Assembly (NCBI GenBank): GCA_027924585.1
Contig: BSBM01000361.1
Location: 68,236,001 to 68,300,000 of the forward strand
DNA length: 64,000 nt
Source: Larix kaempferi
Lineage: Eukaryota; Streptophyta; Pinopsida; Pinales; Pinaceae
Direction of reading: 5' to 3'
Shown: positions 1 through 12,000 of the stretch, one piece after another
Position numbering within the stretch: the first letter of the stretch is position 1
How the letters are laid out: each line of letters opens with the position of its first letter
Position numbers and translations under genes: made by a program
Notes under the pieces: model-generated
The model's input: only the letters and a program-made list of their open reading frames with translations
Told to the model about the DNA's origin: nothing
Databases searched by the model: none

Positions 1-235
1 TTAATTTCATGTTCTATGCTTGTTAACTGTCTCTCTTGTAATTAATTTTTGGAAAAATTTAGGTTGAAAAAAGTGATTTGGCTAACATGTTTCATTTAGC
101 TAAATTTCATTGCAGAGATAACTGGTTCTTTCCAGCTAGTCGCCATTTGTTGTGGCCACAACAGATCCCATGCTTAGCTGAAAGCATGGGAACCCCTTTT
201 TGAATAAACACAAAGGTATTTTGGTGAGTGTACTC

Positions 236-243
236 TATAAATA
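236..243 (+). promoter_or_regulatory. candidate TATA box
   Basis: TATAAATA in the context CTCTATAAATATGAG, followed by a pyrimidine-rich 5' UTR-like stretch (TCTCTCACCC, TTTTTCCCTCTTTCTGG). It could drive the transcript containing the acidic ORF at 1661. The homologous position in module B has only a weak TTTAAATT. Confidence 0.35.
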
Positions 244-390
244 TGAGAATTTGGGTTTTCAGTTGTTTAGATCTCTCACCCATACTTTTGTCCTGCGTTT
301 TTCCCTCTTTCTGGTTGATCTCTAACTGTCTGGTTTGTCAAAATCCTCAGATTTTGAGTATTCTACCCTTTTCTTCAATCAACCCCAAAC

Positions 391-872
391 CCGACAGTTA
401 GGAGACCGAAAACCCGCAAGCCGATAATTTCGGGTTGCGGGTTCGCGTTGTAATAATCTTGGGAAAATATCATCCCGAAACCCGAAAACCCGCAATTGCG
501 GCTTTTGACTTTCGGGCTTTGTCTTTTTATTTATTTTGTTGCGCTGCCCGAAACCCGCAACCCACAATTGTCGGGTTGTGGCTTTCGGGAAGTTGTTTTT
601 AGTTTATGAGTGTGTCATTCCCAAAAATCACAACCCGCAAGTGTCGGGTTGTGGCTTTCGGGAACATGTTGCTCATTTTTTTGATTGTGATTATTCTTGA
701 AACCCGAAACCCGCAATTGCGGCTTTCGACTTTCGGCTTTCGGGAATTATTTCCCGCCTTTTCCATTTGTGTGACCCCGCAACCCACAACCCGCAATTAT
801 CGGGTTGCGGCTTTTGGGATCCCTTAATAAATTTTGTGAATAAAACTTTTGCGCAACCCCGCATCCCGCTTC
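391..872 (+). repeat. hairpin minisatellite array A (about 7 units, ~75-bp spacing)
   Basis: About seven imperfect palindromes lie at roughly 391-450, 476-525, 547-592, 618-663, 700-747, 775-820 and 850-872. Each has a left arm like CCCGAAACCCGCAA and a right arm like TTGCGGGTTGCGGCTTTCGGG, so each can fold into a stem-loop. AT-rich spacers of about 25-50 bp separate them. The arms are far more GC-rich than the surroundings and carry CpGs. Short ORFs across the array are by-products of the repeat and are not annotated. Confidence 0.75.
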
Positions 873-1660
873 GGTTAATCTTGATCGTTCATTTATTATG
901 ATCGCACGGTTATATTTAATTCGGTGAATTCAATAAGTAGGGCTTTTTCCATTTTATTTTGTCATGTTTACTGCCCAAAAATTATCCCGTTGCATTGAGG
1001 ATTTCACTACCGAATCCTTACCAGAGGACTTTTTAACTAATTTTCAGTTACTTCTGGCTGGATTGCTACTTTTGCTACACTCGGTGTTTGACAGTTCCGA
1101 TTTTGTTTTGACACCTTTTCGTTATTTGTTTCTACTCCTCAAGGTTTTACGCCATTATGCCTGTTTCAGTCTGAAAGGTTCTTCCGGTTATTCTGTTAAA
1201 TCCGGTCACCCGAATCCGGTTTGATAGGTACGCAAGAGTTGTTGGTCCGTGTAGTCAAGATTTTGTTTCATTCATTTCGCAGTCATATTTCAAGCCATAA
1301 TTTTCATTTTGGTCACAAATGTGAAGCCATGATTGCTAATGTGAGAATACTCGTGATAATGAGCTTTTCAAACCAGTTTAAGACGTGCGATTTTCGATTG
1401 GTTTTGTACTTCCACACAGGTTTTATCCAACTAATGCATGTCCTTGCTTGTTTTCATCATAGTTTAGATATTTGCAGTGAATCGGCCGTATAGCTTCAAT
1501 CATTGTTATTTGTCTTGCTCAATGTCTGTTTTCTTATCTGTTGGCTTTAAATTAGCAACAAATATAAAACTTTTAGCTCATCCTTCGCATTCCTTAAGAG
1601 GAAATATTCTGTGTGATAGTCTTGCATTTTTTCCTTCTAGACGTATCTAATACAAGCACT
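873..1660. other. no recognisable gene; possible intron/leader
   Basis: AT-rich sequence with two weak ORFs (964-1224 and 1221-1493, plus strand) that lack recognisable domains. A plausible splice acceptor, TTTTTTCCTTCTAG, ends at 1640 just before the acidic ORF, so part of this stretch may be a leader intron. Confidence 0.3.
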
Positions 1661-2089
1661 ATGCAGACAGGTAATGAATCTCCCAATGACCATTTTAAAG
1701 ATGAAGAACTCTATCCCTTACTATATCAAGAACCTATGTCACCACCTTTTGATGGAGGTGTTCCTGATTTAAGTAGCGATAGTGTTGAAGAAGATTCTGA
1801 GGCTTTGTCTATCTGCATGCAATTACCTGATAAGAAAGAGAAGAAAGTTCCCGAGGAACTGGCTGACCTTGACGACACTGTTCTACAAGATTTTATAATC
1901 AACCAAGAACCTGATGTCCCGCAGACTTCTTCTAAAATAGATCCTTTAGTGGATTTTTCTGTTTTTGACAATATAGTCTCTAATCTAGAAGTTCCCGCGG
2001 CAGATTCTCTACAAGACGAATCGTCTGTTACTGATAATGAGCAATTTGGGGTTGAATTCTTGTTGTGCCATGAAAATATTTTTGATTAG
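1661..2089 (+). CDS. hypothetical acidic protein, possible last exon
   Basis: A 142-residue reading frame starts at the ATG at 1661. The frame stays open upstream, but only through an alternative GTG and across a likely splice acceptor ending at 1640, so it could equally be an internal or last exon. The product is rich in Asp, Glu, Ser and Pro, for example DLSSDSVEEDSEALS and the hydrophobic-acidic segment DDTVLQDFII, and has one short basic run (KKEKK). There is no signal peptide, membrane segment or family motif. The composition resembles a transcriptional activation or otherwise disordered segment, which is inference only. Downstream, 2090-2370 reads like a 3' UTR. It could also be a chance ORF or a remnant of a captured gene. 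Confidence 0.35.
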   Translation: MQTGNESPNDHFKDEELYPLLYQEPMSPPFDGGVPDLSSDSVEEDSEALSICMQLPDKKEKKVPEELADLDDTVLQDFIINQEPDVPQTSSKIDPLVDFSVFDNIVSNLEVPAADSLQDESSVTDNEQFGVEFLLCHENIFD

Positions 2090-2959
2090 AGAATGCATAT
2101 TTAATAAACTCTTTTGAAAGGTGGTAGAAATCATGTAGACTGAGGAATGGAAAGATTTCTTAGATTGGTAGTTTTGATCCGATTTTGTAATCTATGTTTT
2201 CTAGGGATCTCCAGTTTTGGACTTTATTGTAATTATTTAAAGAAAGATACCTCTTGTGGTTGGGGGTTGGTAATTTTGGAGTTGCATATCAGCAGGAGAC
2301 TGGACTGCAGATACTCTGTTTAGCAGAAACTTTTGTAATTTCTGTACAAAACCTCTTTTAATACAGTAAAGTCATCTTTTGATCTATCTCTTGTTATTCT
2401 TCAAGTTTATTTGAGAATTACTGATTGTGTACTTTAGATTGTCATCTACAGTGCATGATATCTTTTGCATATGTTTAAGTGTATGGATATATTATATTGG
2501 TTTCCCTGTATGATTGATTTATGCTGAAAAGTGTTTTATTGAGTTTACTCAATTTAAATACTTTCTTTATCGATTTTTGCAAGTGATTCATAGCACAATA
2601 ATCATTGTTCATTTTTCAATTAGCAAAGTGGTTACAGATTTATCTTGAATAGGCTTAAGTACTTGAATTAATTATTGTCTTTTAATTTTCTTTAATGGAT
2701 TGTGATTTAAGTTAATAAGTGAAACAACTAAAAGCATTTCTATGAAAGGTTGTAATTTACTTATTCATCACACCTCAAGGTTAATCTGCACATAAACAAG
2801 CTTTCATTTTAGAATAGGACTATGATTAGTTTTCCTTTTCTAAAATAGGTTAGCTTATCTTAGCATCACCATATCCACACCTTGGTTTTCCTTGACTGGA
2901 AAACTGATCTAATAGATCAAACCACCAACTTTTAGAGTGCTAGTGGAGGTTGAATATCC
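2090..2959. other. no gene seen; first ~280 bp may be 3' UTR
   Basis: T-rich sequence without coding potential. A TTTTAATACAGTAAAG near 2360 could be a weak polyadenylation region for the ORF upstream. Nothing else is recognisable. Confidence 0.3.
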
Positions 2960-3680
2960 ATGGGGGATCATCACACTAAACAGGTTGGGGATAGAAATTC
3001 CCTTGCGCAGGGTCTTTCGAAGCCTTTCAACTTGGGTTTTCTTCCTCTGTTGAGTGTCTTGGAACATTCCAGCACCTTTGCATCTAACCTGCACAACCGA
3101 GGCATCAACACGGAGATCCTCACCCTCCTATTCCACCTCCATCTGCATCAGTTGCTTCGATTGGTTACATAGTATCCACATCCCGTGCACCTCTTGATAC
3201 TCGACCTCCACCTCCTCCCAATCCACCTTCAATAGCTGATCCACCTCCTTCTCCACCATTTCTTCCTCCTCCACATCCATAATATATTTCATCATCTCCT
3301 GTACTTATACTAGAACTTCCTCCCGATCCTACTTCATCATCTACTCTACTCCCACTCGACTAGCCTACTAATCCTACTAATTGACTCGACCATCCACCAT
3401 TCTTGCTCCAACCATCTCTATTATAGAGATGCTTAGAGGGGGTCGCATGATTCAACTTGATGGAGCTATCCATGCTTCTCTAGTTTGAGCTCATTTATTT
3501 CGACCTAGAAAGGTTATTGAGTCCTTTATATCTAATGGTGGAGGCTTCGATGCCTCTAGCTCTGCTGGAAGAGGCGTTGATACTACCTCTAGCTCTATTG
3601 GTGGAGGTAACGATGCCTCTGGATCTAGTCAGAGAGATAGTGATGATGCCTTTGGCAAAGGTGGATTAGATATGTCATAA
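2960..3680 (+). pseudogene. decayed proline-rich / Gly-Ser-rich coding remnant
   Basis: The segment from about 3130 to 3300 reads on the plus strand as a proline-rich protein (TRPPPPPNPPSIADPPPSPP), interrupted by stops. After a frame change at about 3420 a second open stretch gives a basic segment (LRGGRMIQLDGAIHASL), one in-frame stop, and a tail of degenerate repeats rich in Gly, Ser and Asp (GGGFDASSSAGRGVD-like) ending at a TAA near 3680. The in-frame repeats and the frame-consistent composition suggest a former gene, perhaps the C-terminus of a transposon protein. No family is recognised. Confidence 0.35.
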
Positions 3681-5785
3681 TAGTTTTTGGACTGGAGATA
3701 TATTATATTTGGCATACTGCATCATCACTTTGATGTTATATAGGTTAATTATATCTATATATATACTTCATTTTTCATGTTTATGTTGATGCTTATTTAT
3801 ATGTTGATGGTACTGATGTGTTTTTTGTTTGTTAGATGGTGAAAATGATCATGACAATGGCTTGTTTATGTTTATGTGGTGTTGAAAATGATGATCATGA
3901 AACATTTATATTTACATTTATGATGGTATGATCATGATGCTTATGTTTATTAGGTGTTGAAAATCATGATGATGATCATATGCTTATGTAAAATACCTTT
4001 GTAATGATTCAAAATGTGGGTCTTTAAATCACTAACTATTTTAGTTAATAAAAACATCACAATTTACATTGTAAATTATCTTATAAAACAAGTTGTTGTA
4101 TGATGTAACATGTTTTGAAAATATGAGAAAGTTTTCAAAGTTTTCAAAATTTTAGCACCCTAATTTGGACCACTTTTCATATTAAATAATTCCAACCTAA
4201 ATTTTGTAGACAATTTGAAGAATGGTTTCATATATAGGTTGATATATAATTGGTTAGAAAATGAATTTGAAAGTATGGTTGGTTGTTAGGTCATCATAAA
4301 TGTGAAAATATGGATTGGAGTAATGGTCATTGAAAATGTGGAAAAATGTTTCAAGTAATTTAATATAAGTTAAATCTTTTATTTTTACGTACATAATATA
4401 GTTGGATTAAAAATATTATTGAATTAGATTATTTTTTGAATTTCGTATTGTTAATAGATGATGTTGCGCCAAATCTATGATTGATGATTGTTGTATAATT
4501 TGTCATAGTATCATATTTATAATTTTTGCATCGTTTGTCATAGTATTATGATTATGTAATGATATTTTTTTATTTGGTTTTCATATTGTTCTCGTATATT
4601 TGTATGGATATTATATTTTATCGTAATTTTCTTAATAATGTAGTAAAATTTGTCGTAATATTATACTTATATAATAATATTATTTGTTGTAAATTTATGT
4701 TGAGCATTACGAAATAATATATAATTAGTTTTAATAAGGAAATTAACTCTTCATCGTTTAATATTCTATATAGATTAATTATTCAAATGATAAACATAAA
4801 TGAACAATTTTTTGTAAGTGTCACCAAACATCATAACAAAAAGTCAAGTATTACCATATAATATTATTATAATATATGAATATAAACATCACAAAAAAAT
4901 GTAAATATGAACATCAATATGACCTATCAATGTATCATTCAAGATTTTTTTTTTCAATAACTCACTTTACAATGACAAATATCAAATCTCTAATAGGAAG
5001 AAAAACAAATACTTAATTTAAAAGAATACATTTTTGGCTATTAAAATGGTTAACATGTATGATAATTTAATGTCAATAGTAAATTGATTATGGATATTTG
5101 GATGAAGGTTCAATTAGTTTGATATAATGAACGAATATCTTAATTTTGCTTTGTATTGTATATGTGAACCATTTAATATTGTGGTGATAAATATTAGTTG
5201 AATGGTTCAATGATCCTTCATGGTGAAACTTGTATGACAAAAATGAGAATTGGTTATGATTAATACATAATTAACATGATTATTTTGTGGATGCTCAAAG
5301 CTAGTGTTGAAAGTTTTCCAATTATTTGCAATATTGATAGTTATGTACTTTTCCATTAAATGAGATTGAAGAATATGATCATTGCTAATTGTTATGATGC
5401 ACCTTATGAAGATTTATTTGGACTTGATGTTTTGGATGTGAATATGCATATTCCAAATATAGGATTTAAAAAAAAAAGTTGTCTGTTATTTTTAATTTAT
5501 TATATCATAATTTTAAAGGATATACATATTTAATTCTTGCCATAAGTTTGTTTCTTCCTTAACAATATATATGTGTCTAAGTATCTACAATATAAAATGT
5601 AAATGTCTAAGTATAATATATTCATTAAATCGACCCTGTTAATCAAATCAAAGTAGTTGAAATTAGAACAAACAATAACTATGATTGATATCAATGATAA
5701 TTTGCACTCTAATTAGTTGATTCTGATTCAGTTGTAAGAAAACAATAAATTAAATGATAAAACCCACACTACAATGAATTAAATG
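3681..5785. other. AT-rich, no gene seen
   Basis: About 75-80% A+T with simple TGATGATGCTTATG-like runs near 3750-3990 and no ORF with protein-like composition. Probably old decayed repeat sequence. Confidence 0.5.
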
Positions 5786-6170
5786 TTAACCAACTCAAAT
5801 TGTTGAAACAATGCATCCAGTAATATGCAACTTTCCATTTCCACCATCATAACATGAAAAATAAACAATATAATTACACAATCAAAGATAACAATAAAAA
5901 AATGATATCTCAATCTATAAATGATGAAATAAAACATGTACATATCACTCTTTGTTGCCATCAACTCTAGTTTTTTATACACTTATGTACTTAACTAACT
6001 CAAATTGTTTAAACACTGCAACCAATAATCAACTTTCCATTTCCATCGTCATAACATGAAAAATAAACAATATAATTAGACCCTTCCTGATAACAAAAAC
6101 AAAAAAATATCTCAATCTATGAATGATGAAATAAAACATCTAGATATCACTCTCTGTTGCCATCACTGTC
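5786..6170. repeat. 205-bp tandem duplication (2 copies)
   Basis: Copy 1 begins TTAACCAACTCAAATTG at 5786 and copy 2 TTAACTAACTCAAATTG at 5991. Both continue through ATAACATGAAAAATAAACAATATAATTA to CATATCACTCT / GATATCACTCT. They are about 85% identical by eye. Copy 2 supplies the 3' end of the 6147-6362 minus-strand ORF. Confidence 0.8.
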
Positions 6171-6362
6171 ATTATATTCATCGGTTTGCATGATAGCACT
6201 ATTTTTCTCATAAGCATGTTTAGATATAGGGTTGTGTCTTAATATGAACCACCAATCTCTATCCAACACATTTAGGTCAAAGAACACTTGGTTGCAGTGT
6301 TTTCGGAAAAAATAAGGCTCCTTACTTTCATCCCACATCTTTTTAGAGTGGATACATATCAA
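6147..6362 (-). pseudogene. fragment resembling the DUF4216 region of CACTA transposons
   Basis: A 71-residue fragment. Its central stretch, YFFRKHCNQVFFDLNV followed by DRDWWFILRHNP, has the pattern of the DUF4216 module found in plant En/Spm (CACTA) transposon proteins: a QVFY-type strand, then W-x-V-V/I-L. The usual module is longer and is preceded by a W-F/D-x-D segment that is not found here. An acidic tail (DEYNDSDGN) follows. Upstream sequence on the same strand has multiple stops. Assignment rests on motif resemblance by eye, and other transposon C-termini are possible. Confidence 0.4.
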
Positions 6363-6898
6363 CCCACTTTCACGATCTTCCTTTCCATCATAATCCTGAT
6401 TTAAAAAGTATTGAACGTTACATCGATGATGTTAGTAAGCACAATGCAATTGGTTTGATCTAACATTATACAAAATAATTACTACAGAAGCACACAAATA
6501 ATTTCCAATAGAAAATGTTAAGCTGCAAATAATCTGTAAAGCAAAAGTTCGGATTAAAAGTTAACAAATACAATTAATTGTAGAAGAGCGTTGTATCCAA
6601 GCTATAAGCACATGTAGTGCAATTCCTAATTATGTGTGTGATATTTTGGCGTGAAAATTACACATATGATAACGATGTGCTAAAAAATCCTTGAGTGTAT
6701 GATGACTCACATCGAGAATTTAGGGAAAGTCTGCTATTTTGGCCATAATACAAAAAATTTATAAATTAAATTAGCAATTTATAAAACAAAATTTCAAACA
6801 GAGCAATACATTAACATGAATCCCATTGAAAATTAACAAATACAATTAATAAATGTTTTTTTTTCTTATGCCCCTAGGGGATGTCTAAGGGTAATCCC

Positions 6899-7609
6899 AA
6901 TGAAAGGAGTCTCTGATGAGTAGTTGGTGGTCTACAAAAGTTATAGTTTATTAACAACTCATCACTAGGAGACAAACTTTGTATCGCATGTACAACAAAA
7001 AATATGGATGCTTTCCTTTTCATAAATAACTCCTAGTCATTGAAGTGTTCCTCAAAAGAACAATTTGTAGAAAATGAAGAGCATCTAGAACTATTTATGA
7101 ACCCTGCAATGTTCCGATGAGTGCATGGATGACCATCTATATATAATAGGTTTTTTCATGTTAAAGTTTCCAGAAACATAACCATTCATGCACATATTAT
7201 ACATGGAAATGTTATGCTTGTAGTTAACAATATTCAAGTAATTCGATCGACAATAGATAGGACCGAAAAATTGCATAAGTGCTACTGACTGTTGGGGAGG
7301 AACGAGTACATGTGAAAGGATAAACAAACCAAGATTTGCAGCATCTATATTAGAATTGGAAATCATAAAATGATTACCACAAAAGGAGAATTTGGTTCCA
7401 ACATCAGGCACGGGTAGAGAAGACAATCAAGTGCCATACAAAATGTAGTTGTAAGAAGTTTGATATTTACTTTTCAAATTCACACGAAGAGAGAAATCAT
7501 CACTACCCTCCAACAATTGGATGAACCTTATTGTGTACTTGAACAATTTTTCTCTCAACTCATGCAATTTTTTGGATCTTCTAGTAGAGATGTGTTGGGT
7601 GGCATTCAT
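6899..7609 (-). pseudogene. decayed SET-like domain protein
   Basis: Two minus-strand frames abut at about 7426, giving an N-terminal Lys/Arg-rich segment (7609-7427) and a 111-residue segment (7426-7091). Beyond its stop, other segments continue in consistent order. One begins NSSRCSSFSTNCSFEEH, and after an in-frame TAG another ends SPSDELLINYNF. The order NSSR/C..., then a hydrophobic strand, then S/GDELL-NY, matches the C-terminal half of SET methyltransferase-type domains, where GDELxxNY carries the conserved Asn-Tyr. Catalytic integrity is not expected. Orphan SET-like ORFs of this kind occur among plant transposon-associated genes, and the DUF4216-like fragment lies downstream on the same strand. 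Family assignment is inference. Confidence 0.4.
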
Positions 7610-9051
7610 AGCATACTTTGGATCACTAGAAGTTTTACTTAACTTAACATAAGCAGAGCGGTTGTGTAATACCCCAAATTTTGTACGTATAACCCCTTTT
7701 ATGTTTTGTTAAGTATTATTTCATTTTACTTAGGTGACATTAGACATTTGAGAAGTTAATTTCTTATGACCATGTGGACTAGCACATTAATGAGATGGGA
7801 GTCACAATTCCTATGGGTTTGGAGGATAAATACCAAATAAAATAATAATGAGAAATTATTATGGAGACACTTGTAAACCCTAAGGAAATGTTTAGGGAGA
7901 ATAATGTAATTAAAGAAATAAAAATTAAGAGAACTCACACCAAGGATAATAAAAAAAGAAAAGAAGAATTCAGTCACACATTATCATTATCACACAAGAG
8001 AGAAAGGAGAGGAGGGGATAAAATAACCAGATCTAATGAAGACAAGGAAATGGAGGTAGTTTGGAGCACAAACTGAACTAGAAAAAGAGAAATCATAGTA
8101 GTTGGGTATAACTTGAAATAGTAGATGTGTTCAAGTAGGAGTATGTTGAGGCCTCAGGTGTGTAGGGTGTTGGAATGGGTTTCAAATCTCTCAATAGAGG
8201 AAGAAAACCCAGCCAAAGGCTTCAGATAATCCTGCGCAAGTATTACCCTATCCTCGAGCTATTTGGGATAGTGATCTCCCACGGATACAAAGGCCTCTGC
8301 TAACACTTGTGGTTTTGATGCTAAAAGGATCTGTCTTCCAATAAGGGAAACAAAGTGTGTTCAGTTTGAAAAACAAATCTACCTAGAAAGGGAAATCTAA
8401 GCTAAGTTATACCTACTCTAAAAGGTGTCTTGTTTGAATGCAAATTAACTTGATGTGAAAATGAATAAGTATATTCATCCACTTAACAAAAATGTGAAGA
8501 ATATAAATTCCTTATTTGCTTAAGTTACAACCAATCAATTAAAGTTAACTGAGTGCAGTATTAAGCATTTAAGCTCATTCAAGACTAACCTGTAACTGAT
8601 ATGTCAATTGAAAAATTAACATAGATTATAATTTACTGTGAATCATTTGGAGAAATAGATAAATATTTTAATTAAAGAAATTTAATTAAAACATAATGCA
8701 TACACAGATCCAACATAAGGAGAAATCCAGATCATAGATCTATGCATGAAATAATAATTGCAAATGGATTAAACAACACAGATAACAGTCTGAAGTAAAA
8801 ATCGATATTTATCAAATAAACTTGATCAATGAACAAAAGATGATACAAGAGAATAACATTACTGTATTGATGAAAGTATGTAAGAAATTACAAGCTCAAC
8901 ATAAGACAAAGTATCTCTAGTCTTCTTCTATCGATTTCTACCCCAAAATCATCATCCCTTGCCTAAGAGAGATCTACCCCTTAAATACTAATTTACAAAA
9001 TGATACAAAGGATAAATTCCCCTTAAACAGGGATTACAAAATCAGAATATT
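7610..9051. other. no recognisable gene
   Basis: Contains TGTAATACCCCAAATTTTG at 7666, which resembles an LTR start, but no partner copy was found in the window. The ORF at 7861-8076 (plus strand) is Lys/Glu-rich and looks like a composition artefact of A-rich DNA. The segment 8170-8340 begins TGTTGGAATGGG and could be the terminus of the element that contained the 9-12.7 kb coding remnant, but this is unproven. Confidence 0.35.
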
Positions 9052-12000
9052 CTATTTAGTGAGGAAATATCCCCACTTATCCCAAACTTCCATCAATTCA
9101 TCTATATCTGGATAATGAGGAGATTCGAGCCCCAGTTGGGCATCACACATGAATCCTTCAATCTCATTTTTGGCTATTTTATGCCACATGTGGATAAACA
9201 TATAGATCTTAGCCTCCATGAAAACATGTTGCTTAATCAACCAATCCACGTCTTCAATTTGGATGTGCTCAATCTGCAATATTTTCTCTTTGACTTGATC
9301 ACAATGGCTTACAACCTGCTCAATCATCAATCTCAGCGGATTTTCCTGCCAATGAGCCCCATTGCAGGTAATGCCAATATCTCCATGAGATTTTCTGAGG
9401 CATACCATCTTCTTCTGCAAAGGGCTTGAGCTTGGTTGATAGTATACTCTACCATCTCAATAACATTGTCCCAAGCTCGCACAACAATTCTGATCCTTCT
9501 GAATTTGAGGTTGTCCAACTCAGGGATATCATCTGGATTTTCTTCAATGTACTTCTTCCAATCAATGATGTCTTCTACAGCTTTAGAATCATGTTTTGTT
9601 TTCTCTACTTGCTGGCCCAAGGTGCTAGACATTTTATCAAAGGAAATGTAGGTCTCATGAATATCACCCAAGGTAGTAAATAGCTTATCCAGAAGCTGAT
9701 GATGCTCCTGGTTGACTTGATTAGCTAGGTCCTTGAACTCTTTCCATGAAAACCTAGAAAATGCAGAGGAGGTTGCACTTGCAGTTGCATACTCTAGTTG
9801 TTTTTTAAGTACAACAATTCTTTCCTCCTTGACATCATTTTATGCTTCTGCATCATGTAGTTTAGCTTGGAGAGCAGTATTTTTCCACTGCAGATCCTCC
9901 AACTTGTCTTCAAATAGCTTCCTTAGATCCTGAACATAAACTTCATGCTCTTCCTTGGTTGTTGCCAATTTCTCTTAAAGCTTTTTCAGTTTTTCTTTCT
10001 TCAAGTCAATCTCCCTATTTAAGGTCTTGACTAAATCAAAATTTGCTCCTGCAAATGCACCCAAGGCTACAACTGCATCCACTGCTTCTGCCTAGATATC
10101 ATCAGACTGCTTAGCCCATATGAATTGATCAGGAATGGGTGCCTCTAATCCTCCATGATCTTTGCTTCTTGTTTTTCCTTCCTTCATGACTGCCTTGGTT
10201 GCATGACTGTAAAAGTAGTCCCCCAGAGGAACAATTATATCATCTTCAAAGGTAGCCACCATATCAGTGGATGATGTGGTCACATCTGTTGTTGTAACCA
10301 AAGGGGGTGTCTGGGTGATAGTAGGAGTAGGAATGGAAGTGGCAATCTGAGATGAGACATGGGAAGAAGGAAGAGCTTCACTAGTTGATGCCATAGAGGT
10401 TGGTGAGGGAATAAAAGTAAAATCTTGATGTGATAAATCTTGAGTGTCAGCAACTGAAAGTGAAGAAAGGGAAGAGGGATTTAGGACATCAGCAACTGAG
10501 GGTAATGAAGGAGATGGAGATGAACAGGGGGATAGTCAAAGACTCAACCTCTACAATAGTTGATGGGGGAATAAGGAGTGGATTTGTCGAAGGTCGAAGT
10601 GTGGAAGTGAATAATGCATCAAACAACTGAGACATGGTTGTCAGTGGTGTTACCTCAGAAGTTGTAACAAGAGAAACTTGTGCTAAGGGAAATGATGTAG
10701 CTGCAGTAATTGCATCAAGAACAACAACAACCTGAGATAAATTTTCATCTGAAGTGGGCTCATCCATAGCGATGGTATCTAGTAAATATGAGAATTCCTG
10801 TGAACCTTCAGTAATTTCTTCCAATACAGGTACTGAAGAACTTACTTCATCTTCTCTATCACTATCAATATCAAAAGTGGGAATCTGAGAGGCAGTAGTT
10901 ATAAGCTTTTGTCTCTATGCTGGATTATTAACCATAATTACCTGTACATCACTAATGAAGCTAGGTGGATTGACTTATTTGGTGTTGAGCACTGAGGTCA
11001 TTTGTACTAGTTCTTTTTTCGATTGCTGGATAGTCTAAATTAATTCTTTATACTATTCATAAATATTTAGCTGTGGAGACTCCTCCATACGTCCTTTTCC
11101 TTTATCACCATCAAGAAAAGTTAGCATGAGAGGGGTTTTAGCTTTTTGAGCCTCCTTCTCTTCTCTTTCCCTTCTTACTTGCTCCATCAAATCGAATTCC
11201 ATTTTCCTGTAGCTGAAAACTTTATCTTTGAGCTCTTTCTGGTACAACAAAATTTGGTTTTGTTCATCCCTACTTTTAGCCTTTGCCACGACTTCAGAAA
11301 AAGTGTTAACTCCCAAGTAGATAGAGTCATCTGGGAGGTCTTCATGTTCATAGCTCATCTCATATGATTATGCTTGAAATGAGAATCTAGGAATTTTTTA
11401 GGATCATGTCTTCTTCTTGGAGCATATCCTAGCTTCAGAGAAGCAATCTTGTTACCCAAAACTTGGTCCTAGGACCTAGGTGGAAGTAGGGATAGAAAAA
11501 GGTCCAAGGTTCAAGGGGAATTTGGGCCATCCTCTCCTCTCGGGACCTGTAAGTTTGAGGTAAACCCCTTCTATAACAGTCTGATATGATGCCTCTTCAA
11601 CCAACAACCTATCTGGAACAATTCTAGGGAGCAGGTGAACAACACTGCTTCCCCAAATCTTGACATAGGAGAAAGATTCCCCTACATACCAATCTCCAAT
11701 TGTGGTAATGAAAAGCTTTGCATCAGCTGAGAAAGTTGGTGCATCTTCCTTAAATATCTCGAGATAAATGGAACCAAGGAGATGATCACAAATTTCATAT
11801 AAAAGAGGTATATAATTATCCTCCCATAGTGAAGAATGATATATGTGAACATGAGGAGCAGAAGGGGTCCAATTCCATCCCATATTGGGATATTGAAATT
11901 CAACACAAAATACATCCATCACATAGGATGAAAGGAAGAAACAAGGTTTCTGTGTGGTAGGGGACTTCTGATACTTTTCAATGTTGTTTTAAGCTCGAGA

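Larger units (their letters stand above)
120..900 (+). other. promoter/leader-like module A
   Basis: No protein is recognised here. A 16-bp perfect palindrome (148-163) is followed by a hairpin with arms CCCATGCT (167-174) and AGCATGGG (183-190), a TATAAATA at 236-243, a pyrimidine-rich stretch and then a hairpin array (391-872). The order and spacing match, in inverted orientation, the stretch at 12920-13700. The block GTTGTNNNNACAACANATCCCATG recurs there, the hairpin array again begins about 165-170 bp downstream, and both end near an ATCGTTCA motif. I infer two diverged copies of one promoter/leader module, either from a transposable element or from the 5' region of a dispersed gene family. 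Confidence 0.5.

Noticed and set aside
379-827. ORFs across the hairpin array (both strands)
   Set aside because: Protein composition simply follows the repeat (RNPQLR, TRNYRVA); the frames are not maintained between units.
7666-7700. LTR start (TGTAATACCCCAAATTTTG)
   Set aside because: No matching second copy, primer site or polypurine tract was found nearby.
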